NCBI RefSeq assembly: GCF_026427355.1 | Contig: NZ_CP102664.1 | Location: 372,001-436,000 of the forward strand | Reading direction: 5' to 3' | Origin: Sphingobium sp. JS3065 | Lineage (GTDB): Bacteria > Pseudomonadota > Alphaproteobacteria > Sphingomonadales > Sphingomonadaceae | DNA length: 64,000 nucleotides | Shown here: positions 17,178-23,144 of the stretch, piece by piece | Layout: every line of letters begins with the position of its first letter | Position numbering within the stretch: position 1 is the stretch's first letter | The notes under the pieces: generated by a model | Told to the model about the DNA's origin: nothing | The model's input: only the letters and a program-made list of their open reading frames with translations | Database searches by the model: none | Position numbers and translations under genes: made by a program

Positions 17178-17639
17178 ATGACCGACTTCAAAGTAGCCTT
17201 GGCTGAATTTTCAGCGCGCCAGGCCGAGCGCGAAGCGAAGGCTCAGATCGAGTTACAGCACCTCAAGCTGGCGGTCATTCCAGCCTTACGACAGGCCGGG
17301 ATCGCGAAAGTCGAGATCCGGTTCGACGGGTCCGGAGACAGCGGCGCGGTCGAGGAGATCGTCTGCCTTGATGCCGCCGATAGCGCGCTGGCTTGTCCCG
17401 AAACGGTGCTCGATCCGATCCCGAATGACCGACCGGATGAAGCGGATCTCGCCGATCCCGTGCTGCTGCCAGCGGCTCTGGAATCGCTCGCCTATCTTGC
17501 CCTCGAACGCCATCATCCAGGATGGGAAAACAACGATGGTGCGGGCGGACATCTCGAAATCGATGTCGAGGAAGCGAGCTTCGTGCTCGAATGCAACGTG
17601 CGCTTCACCGACTACAACCAGCACTGCACTGAGTTGTGA
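17178..17639 (+). CDS. DUF6878-like small backbone protein
   Basis: This 153-aa protein starts at the ATG at 17178, preceded by CAGGAGG. The N-terminal third is a charged helix (FSARQAEREAKAQIELQHLKL). A conserved-looking region follows: AGIAKVEIRFDGSGDSGAVEEIV, then HHPGWENNDGAGGHLEIDVE and NVRFTDYNQHCTEL near the C-terminus. By recall this is the DUF6878 family, common beside DUF2493 and ssb on sphingomonad elements; the family number is not verified. No function is known to me. It is followed 11 bp later by the next small gene. Confidence 0.8.
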   Translation: MTDFKVALAEFSARQAEREAKAQIELQHLKLAVIPALRQAGIAKVEIRFDGSGDSGAVEEIVCLDAADSALACPETVLDPIPNDRPDEADLADPVLLPAALESLAYLALERHHPGWENNDGAGGHLEIDVEEASFVLECNVRFTDYNQHCTEL

Positions 17640-17650
17640 GGGAGGGCGTC

Positions 17651-18082
17651 ATGGCACATTGCTACTATCACGCCCTGTCTTCAGTGCGGAAATGGGGCGG
17701 CACGCCCGACGACTATCTACCGCTGCACCAGTGGTTCGACCAGTCGAAGGCCATTCTCGCGGACCCCCGGCACCGCGCGCTGCGGCACCATGCCGAGGGC
17801 ATCTTCATGCTCGAAGTCCTGTTCGGGGCGACGATCGTCAATGCTGACGGCCGGACTGTTCCGGTCCGCCTCATCGGCGAGCAGCACGTTCGTGACGATC
17901 TTGGCTTTATCCCCTCCTTTGCCGATTGGGCGCGCCTCATTGCACCGCAGGCCTGGATGCTCAGGGGGCACCATTTCAACGATCCCTTGGCAGCGCCAGG
18001 GGACCAGTCTGAACTCGGCAGTGAGCCGCCCGTCGCTGGGTCACATCCTGCTGCGGGAAAGTCGCTCAGGGTCGAAATCTGA
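17651..18082 (+). CDS. DUF6915-like small backbone protein
   Basis: This 143-aa protein begins MAHCYYHALSSVRKWGG, with GGGAGG upstream. The central signature DQSKA...DPRHRALRHHAEGIFMLE, then VPVRLIGEQHVRDDLGFIPSFADW, matches a conserved small plasmid family I recall as DUF6915 (number unverified). It is rich in His and Trp but has no clear catalytic motif. The C-terminal 30 residues (LGSEPPVAGSHPAAGKSLRV) look poorly conserved. Probably co-transcribed with the gene before it. Confidence 0.78.
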   Translation: MAHCYYHALSSVRKWGGTPDDYLPLHQWFDQSKAILADPRHRALRHHAEGIFMLEVLFGATIVNADGRTVPVRLIGEQHVRDDLGFIPSFADWARLIAPQAWMLRGHHFNDPLAAPGDQSELGSEPPVAGSHPAAGKSLRVEI

Positions 18083-18213
18083 CCGTCGGTCCGGGGCGGT
18101 AAGGGACAGCGAAGCAGGGCTGAAGCCACAGACTTGAGCATGGTGTCTGCCCATTCATCCAGGCGCCATACCGGCTCTTCGCGAACCTTCCTTGAATCAA
18201 CCCCCTGTCGTTC

Positions 18214-18300
18214 GCAACCCGGATCAGGTCCGGCCGTGTTGCCGGGCTTTGCCCGGCTGCCCGCACCACCCGAACCGGATCCGGGTTCCCCTTCGGTGCG
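18214..18300 (+). ncRNA. Structured leader element, copy B
   Basis: This repeats the blocks of copy A (15918) in the same order: GCAACCCGG, an 11-nt spacer identical in length to copy A, CCGTGTTG, a hairpin CCGGGC-TTT-GCCCGG, CTGCCCGC, and CGGGTTCCCCTTCGGTGCG. The outer stem here is AACCCGGATC with GATCCGGGTT. Both variable stems differ in sequence from copy A yet remain paired, which is covariation. It lies 74 bp upstream of ssb. The rest of the 18083-18373 gap shows no gene. Confidence 0.6.
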
Positions 18301-18373
18301 ATCGCCCGGTGGCCGCTTCTTCTGTCAGTTCGCAGCCGGGATGGACCCGGAATGCTCGATCAGGAGAAAACCC

Positions 18374-18763
18374 ATGACCAATCTCGTTATCCTCGTCGGC
18401 CGTATCGCCCGCGATCCCGAAACCCGCACCACCACTGGCGGCACCACCATCACCTCGATCTCGGTCGTGACCGACCGGCCCGCCCGCAAGGATGGCAAGA
18501 CCTACAAGGACGAGAACGGCTACACCGCCAAGGACAGCGAATTCCACCGCGTCACCTGCTTCAACGGTCTCGGCCAGAATGTCGCCAAGTATTGCGACAA
18601 GGGGCAGATGGTGACCGTCGAGGGGCGCATCCACTACACCCAGTGGGAGGACAAGGACGGAGCCAAGCGCTACGGCTGCGAGATCATCGCCGACAAGGTC
18701 GACTTCCTCTCGAAGCCGCGCTCGGGCAACAACGAAGATGCGCCGCCGATCGACGAAGACTGA
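18374..18763 (+). CDS. ssb: Single-stranded DNA-binding protein
   Basis: This 129-aa OB-fold SSB opens MTNLVILVGRIARDPETRTT and contains FHRVTCFNGLGQNVAKYCDKGQ and VEGRIHYTQWEDKDG, the usual SSB strands. It ends in an acidic tail (NNEDAPPIDED), a shortened version of the partner-binding tip and lacking the terminal Phe of the chromosomal DDDIPF type. Plasmid SSBs coat the incoming T-strand during establishment. The start follows CAGGAG. A structured leader lies upstream and a strong terminator follows. Position in the ardC-to-oriT interval supports a leading-region role. Confidence 0.95.
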   Translation: MTNLVILVGRIARDPETRTTTGGTTITSISVVTDRPARKDGKTYKDENGYTAKDSEFHRVTCFNGLGQNVAKYCDKGQMVTVEGRIHYTQWEDKDGAKRYGCEIIADKVDFLSKPRSGNNEDAPPIDED

Positions 18764-18783
18764 ACCCGGCGCTCCCCCGCAAT

Positions 18784-18819
18784 ATGGCCCCGATGGCGCG
18801 AGCCACCGGGGCCATTTTT
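18784..18819 (+). terminator. Rho-independent terminator after ssb
   Basis: TGGCCCCG and CGGGGCCA flank a loop that also contains GGC...GCC pairs, followed by TTTTTG. This ends the ardC-ssb run. Confidence 0.85.
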
Positions 18820-18876
18820 GTGTTGGCTGGCGAAAGCGGCGGCACGCGGCATCGAGCCCCGTGCCGCCGCCTGGTA

Positions 18877-19110
18877 TCACTTGCCCGCTGATACTCGTTC
18901 AAGCGCAGCATCGATCCCGATCGCCATCGTCGCCCGCACGAGCTGGCGTAACTTGCCCGGATCGAGCGTTTCCGCGCTGCATTCAATCAGCAGCTTGCCG
19001 AGTTCGCCTGCGGCATCCTCGCGCAGCTTGATTTCACGCTGGGCAAGTTCCTCGCGCTGTTCGCGCAGTCGTTTGAGTGCATCGAGCGCACTCGGTTTGG
19101 ACCTGGCCAT
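18877..19110 (-). CDS. DUF6437-like small coiled-coil protein
   Basis: This 77-aa protein begins MARSKPSALDALKRLREQREEL and continues as a charged amphipathic helix (AQREIKLREDAAGELGKLL), then LDPGKLRQLVRATMAIGIDAAL. It resembles a small family I recall as DUF6437 on sphingomonad conjugative elements (number not verified). It is on the strand opposite ssb and converges on its terminator. The helix could mediate oligomerisation or DNA-end contacts; function unknown. Codon use is strongly GC-biased, supporting a real gene. Confidence 0.7.
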   Translation of the reverse strand: MARSKPSALDALKRLREQREELAQREIKLREDAAGELGKLLIECSAETLDPGKLRQLVRATMAIGIDAALERVSAGK

Positions 19111-19435
19111 AGGGGTTCCTTTTCGTGGCCGTTGGTCCCCTCCGAGGTGACATTTGCCAGCCCGAAGCCCTGTAGGAAAACGGTTTGTGGGGCAGGTCCT
19201 GGTGGCACCCGCAAGCGTTGGGAGAGGTCTCTCTCGCAGAAGTCCAATGGTGATGCGGGCTTTGGGGCCGCGTCAAGGACGACGGGGCCCCACCATTTTT
19301 ACCGGGCAAGCCCGGAAAAAATCGTTGCCCCCATCGCCGCTTCGCGGCCGCGTGTGCCACGCGGTCCCTGACCCGGCCCGTCGCCCACATCCTCACACTT
19401 CCCGATGCGAAGCATCAACCATCAGGAGGTTTGAC
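19111..19435. other. Structured gene-free stretch upstream of 19436 gene
   Basis: No gene is convincing. At 19296-19321 there is a palindrome TTTTTA-CCGGGC-AA-GCCCGG-AAAAAA. The T-run precedes and the A-run follows the hairpin on both strands, so it is not a terminator. Near 19335-19365 there are two further GC hairpins, GCCGC-TTC-GCGGC and CCGCGTG-TGC-CACGCGG. A single GTAGGAAAA half-site similar to the S24 operators occurs near 19172. An AGGAGG RBS ends the stretch. Confidence 0.5.
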
Positions 19436-19672
19436 ATGAACGCTAACGCTGCCCTTTCGTATTCCGGTTTCCGCGCTGACCAGTCGGCCTATGTTGCCGC
19501 ACTGGATCAGGCCCATGCCCGGGCCTTTCACAGCTACTTCACACAGTACATCCTGACCGATGAAGAGGCGGGTTATGTCGCTATCGACGAGGGAGATTAC
19601 GGGGCATTGCCGCAGGGCATGATGGACCGGGTGATCGACACGGTTCCGGGCAAACTCAACGATGAATTCTGA
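19436..19672 (+). CDS. Small hypothetical backbone protein
   Basis: This 78-aa protein starts at the ATG at 19436, with AGGAGG 5 bp upstream. The sequence is MNANAALSYSGFRADQSAYV, then a helical segment with HARAFHSYFTQYILTDEEAGY, and it is acidic overall with no membrane segment or signal peptide. I do not recognise the family. The strong RBS and the leading-region position argue for a real gene, possibly expressed early in transfer. Confidence 0.65.
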   Translation: MNANAALSYSGFRADQSAYVAALDQAHARAFHSYFTQYILTDEEAGYVAIDEGDYGALPQGMMDRVIDTVPGKLNDEF

Positions 19673-19777
19673 CGCTACCGGGAGGAGGAAGTCCACGCAT
19701 GGGCTTCCTCCTTTCTTTTTGCTCGGCTCCAAAGGCAGTCTCGTAACCGGCGTTCGGGTGAACACGTGACTGCAGCA

Positions 19778-19972
19778 TCAAATGTCCGCGTCGGCAGCAT
19801 CGAACGCTTCGAGGCGCTCGGGCATATCGAGCAGCTTCATGGCCGCCGCCGAAATGGCTTCGGCTTTCGTTGGGTAGGACTCGGCTGAACTGATCCCGAC
19901 ACCGTTCGCGTAGGTGATGGTTGCCTGGAAGCCATTGCCCTTGGGCGTTGCGGACAGTGTTACGCTGGACAT
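19778..19972 (-). CDS. Small hypothetical protein (DRBM-like pattern)
   Basis: The reading from the ATG at 19972 gives 64 aa: MSSVTLSATPKGNGFQATIT followed by SSAESYPTKAEAISAAAMKLL. A beta-strand-rich half followed by a helix with the K-AEA-S-AA pattern resembles dsRNA-binding-like small folds, but this is only a shape resemblance. An alternative ATG 15 bp upstream exists. No neighbours share its strand closely. Moderate confidence that it is expressed. Confidence 0.45.
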   Translation of the reverse strand: MSSVTLSATPKGNGFQATITYANGVGISSAESYPTKAEAISAAAMKLLDMPERLEAFDAADADI

Positions 19973-19987
19973 TCGCTGCACCCCCAT

Positions 19988-20411
19988 TCGGGCTTAAATG
20001 CTGGACTGTCATACCATCGGATTGGGGCGCGGGCCAGCGCGGCAACCGCCGTGAATTCGCGGCCGAATGCGGCCAGGCCATCCCGCCGGAACGGCACATC
20101 TTGCCCTCCATCCATTATCTGGAACCGCACCTGGATCAGCTATTGGGAAGGGGGGAATTCAAGCACACCGTACGCGACATGTCGCCGGTCATTTAGTCCC
20201 TGATACCAATGAACTATACCTAGAAAATAGGTTCGGTCACTTCTCAATCACATTGATATAATGGAATTTATGCAATTTGAAGTGATTGGCGGGGAGGCGG
20301 AAAGGGGCGGAATTGCTGAGTCCATTCGTTCTTGACATGTTCTTCATTGTGATTTAACCGGGAAAGCACTTTCGCAGTGCGACCAGGCTCCTCGTTTGAA
20401 GGAGTCGGTCA
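19988..20411. other. Candidate oriT/relaxosome region
   Basis: This 424-bp gene-free stretch lies directly upstream of the relaxosome gene, traD and traI and has an AT-rich centre unlike its surroundings. It contains ACCTA-N5-TAGGT (about 20213-20227), CAATCAC and GTGATTG as long-spaced inverted arms (about 20246-20287), and GCACT-TTCGC-AGTGC (20366-20380). TTGACA at 20332-20337 is followed at 15-17 bp by a weak -10 (TTTAAC or TAACCG), a possible promoter for the mob operon. Inverted repeats beside a MOBF relaxase gene are the usual oriT arrangement. The nick site cannot be named. Confidence 0.5.
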
Positions 20412-20744
20412 ATGTCACGACCAATATCTCTGCAAGTCTATGTTACTTCCGAACTCGCTGCGCGGGTTCGGATTGCTGCTGCCGCCGATGGTCTGGCGGT
20501 CAGCGAATGGCTGCGTTCGGTCATCTTTCGAGCCTGCGAAGACGAAATCTCCGTAACGAGCGATCGCGGTCTCCTGCGCCGGCTCTATCGCCAGTCCCTG
20601 TTCTCCATGGTGGGGGTCGATGCCCTCCTAGCCGGGCACAAGGATCACGCCTTGCGCGAGCGGGTCCACCAGGCCTTTGCCATCAAATGCAAGCAGGCCG
20701 GCCTCACCGCCAGCCCCGACGAGGGAGGCTCCCATGAAGCGTAA
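20412..20744 (+). CDS. Probable relaxosome accessory DNA-binding protein
   Basis: This 110-aa protein begins MSRPISLQVYVTSELAARVR, a beta strand followed by a helix typical of ribbon-helix-helix proteins, then AAADGLAVSEWLRSVIFRACE. Such proteins bind near oriT and load the relaxase or coupling protein. The gene is immediately before and overlaps traD by 11 bp, and lies just after the inverted-repeat region, which supports the role. The C-terminal half (LLAGHKDHALRERVHQAFA) is charged and helical. Name assignment is not possible from sequence alone. Confidence 0.7.
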   Translation: MSRPISLQVYVTSELAARVRIAAAADGLAVSEWLRSVIFRACEDEISVTSDRGLLRRLYRQSLFSMVGVDALLAGHKDHALRERVHQAFAIKCKQAGLTASPDEGGSHEA

Positions 20745-23109
20745 CCTCGTCAACTTCACGCGCGGCAGCCAGCTCCTCGGCCACTTCGGTTTCATGTTCG
20801 CCGCCGGCCTCAAGGGGCCCCTGCTCATTGCCCTTGCCGTCATCTCCTCGATGTCTTGGTGGATGCTTTCGGGCGGGCTCACCGACCACGAAACCTACCT
20901 CGTGTGGATGCGGCTATATGCCTCTGCCTACGGCTTCATGGAGTTCGATCCCGCCAAGCAGGTGGCGCTCGAAACAGGCTTTGGCGGGACCGTCCAGTTC
21001 CCCATCGCGATGGTCGAAACTTTCCCGCCGGTGGTACGTGCATGGGGCCACATGGTGGACATTCTCCAAGGCGTCTTGTGGCGCTCGGCGCTCGCCCTCC
21101 TGCCAGCCTTCGCCCTGTTCTACTGGTTCGCTGCGCGCTTTGGCCGCAAGTCCAAAGAGCGCAAGCACGAGCGCGGCGCCATGCTGGCGACCTTGCCCGA
21201 ACTGGTCGAGGAAATCCGTGTCCACAACCTCGCCGAACGGGCGAAGGATCTGACCCAGGCGATGGGATGGCGTTGGCGGCTCTGTATGCCGAGCGAACTC
21301 GCTAGGGTCTTTCCCTACCGCCCGTCGAAGCTCGCTAAGGTCAGCTATCCCTGGCGGCTCGAGCAGAGCCATGCGATGCTTATCGGCACGACCGGCATGG
21401 GCAAGACGGTGGCCCTGTCGGACATGATCGAGGAAGCGCGCAGTCGCGGCCAGCGCGCGGTGATCTTCGATTTGACCGGCACTTTCATCGAGCATTTCTA
21501 CGACAGCAGCCGGGACGTCATCCTCAACCCGCTCGATGCGCGCTGTCCGCGATGGAGCGTGTTCGACGAGTGCCGTGACGAGGCCGAGCTCACCGCTGCC
21601 GCCGAAGCGCTCGTGCCGCACGATGGTGGTGGGTCAGAGCAGTTCTGGGTACTCGCCGCGCGCCTGTTGTTCGTCGAAATGTGCCTGAAGCTGCGCGCGC
21701 GCGGGCAGGGGACGAACGAGGCGCTGGCGTCAGAACTGATGACGGCAGACCTTGCATCAGTGCACCGGCTAATGCGCGGTACGATCGCCGACCCGCTCAC
21801 TGCCCCCGAAGCCGCGCGCATGGCGGAATCGATCCGTGCCGTGTTCAACGCCAATGCCAAGGCACTGAAGCTCTTGCCGCAAAACGGGCGCCGCTTCTCG
21901 CTGCGGCAATGGGTCGAGCAGGACGATGGTTCGGGCTCGATGGTGTTCATCTCCGCACGATATGTCGACATGAGCGTGTGTTCGCAGCTACTCACCGTCT
22001 GGCTCGATCTGGCGATGAACACGCTGATGACACTCGACCGGACCAGGGACTTGCGCATCTGGTTCTTCGTCGATGAGCTCGGAGCATTGCACCGGCTGCC
22101 AGCGCTCGAGAAGGGGCTCCAGACGGCGCGCAATTTCGGCGGCGCGATCGTCACCGGCATCCATGCCTATGCCAAGCTCAAAGAGGTCTACGGCGAGAAC
22201 ATGGCGATGACGCTGTCATCGCTTGCCAGGACCAAGCTGATCCTCGGCACAGCCGACCGCGAGACCGCCACATGGTGTTCCGATTTCATCGGGCACACCC
22301 AGGTGCGCGACATGGAGGAGGGTTACACCTACGGCTACAACAACGCGCGCGATGCGGTCAGCCTGACCTCGCGCAAGCACATCGAGCCGCTGCTGCTGCC
22401 CGACCAGTTGATGAACCTCGCGCGTCTTTCGGGTTACATCAAGTTCCCCGACGGATTCCCGGCGGCACCGGTAAAGTTGACGCCCGTCACACGGCGCAGA
22501 CGAGCCGAGCCGTTCATTCGCAGGGCCGGCGATGATGGCGGACCGGAAGGCGGCGGGACACCCGTGGTCCCTCTGAAGCCATGGCTCCCTGACGACGGAA
22601 ACTCCGCCTCCGAGCAGCCTTCGTCGAACGACGACGGGGCGGGCAAAAGGGTCGTCCCCAAGCAGGGCGAACTGGCGCTCGAACGCTCTGCCAAAGCAAA
22701 GCCCGTGCAGGACGAGGCACCGGTATTGCCAGCCCAAGCAACCGCACCCGGCAGCGTTGCCGACCGCGACATGCGGACCGGAACCGGTGTGCCTGATGCC
22801 CCCGAAGGGCCCGCGCAGGCGGAGCAGCCGGACACGGCAAAAGTCCGGGAAACCGCCCCTGCCATGCCCAAGGACGGCGTGCTCAAGGCCGGGGCGGCCG
22901 ATGGTCAGGAGCCGGCCAAGACCGATGGCGTGCGTAGCGATGCGCCTAGCCATATGGCGAGGCAGTCCGGGCAGGCTCCTGAGGAACGCCAGCGTGCACC
23001 CAATGCGGCGGCGGAAGCGCGCAGACTGATGCTTGAAGACGGCCTCACCGAGCCTGATCCGTCTGCCAAAGATGATCGCGGTTTCGGCGATGTCGACATG
23101 GATATCTGA
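20734..23109 (+). CDS. traD: TraD-type type IV coupling protein
   Basis: This 791-aa inner-membrane ATPase links the relaxosome to the transfer channel. Two N-terminal membrane segments are visible (about residues 28-47 and 117-136), then the motor domain with Walker A GTTGMGKT (218-225), a strand with VIFDLTG, and Walker B-like IWFFVDELGALHRL. The C-terminal 190 residues are disordered, acidic and proline-rich, usual for TraD tails that contact the relaxase. The start at 20734 is the first Met of the conserved MKRNLVNFTRGSQL region and overlaps the previous gene. Followed 35 bp later by traI. Confidence 0.93.
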   Translation: MKRNLVNFTRGSQLLGHFGFMFAAGLKGPLLIALAVISSMSWWMLSGGLTDHETYLVWMRLYASAYGFMEFDPAKQVALETGFGGTVQFPIAMVETFPPVVRAWGHMVDILQGVLWRSALALLPAFALFYWFAARFGRKSKERKHERGAMLATLPELVEEIRVHNLAERAKDLTQAMGWRWRLCMPSELARVFPYRPSKLAKVSYPWRLEQSHAMLIGTTGMGKTVALSDMIEEARSRGQRAVIFDLTGTFIEHFYDSSRDVILNPLDARCPRWSVFDECRDEAELTAAAEALVPHDGGGSEQFWVLAARLLFVEMCLKLRARGQGTNEALASELMTADLASVHRLMRGTIADPLTAPEAARMAESIRAVFNANAKALKLLPQNGRRFSLRQWVEQDDGSGSMVFISARYVDMSVCSQLLTVWLDLAMNTLMTLDRTRDLRIWFFVDELGALHRLPALEKGLQTARNFGGAIVTGIHAYAKLKEVYGENMAMTLSSLARTKLILGTADRETATWCSDFIGHTQVRDMEEGYTYGYNNARDAVSLTSRKHIEPLLLPDQLMNLARLSGYIKFPDGFPAAPVKLTPVTRRRRAEPFIRRAGDDGGPEGGGTPVVPLKPWLPDDGNSASEQPSSNDDGAGKRVVPKQGELALERSAKAKPVQDEAPVLPAQATAPGSVADRDMRTGTGVPDAPEGPAQAEQPDTAKVRETAPAMPKDGVLKAGAADGQEPAKTDGVRSDAPSHMARQSGQAPEERQRAPNAAAEARRLMLEDGLTEPDPSAKDDRGFGDVDMDI

Positions 23110-23144
23110 CCACTGACGGCGGCGCCGCACAAGGAGCCCACACC

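Noticed and set aside
19296..19321. Bidirectional terminator
   Set aside because: The T- and A-runs are on the wrong sides of the hairpin for termination in either direction.
19656..20111. Leftward 151-codon frame across the 19778 small gene
   Set aside because: Out-of-frame shadow with low-complexity composition and no start signal.
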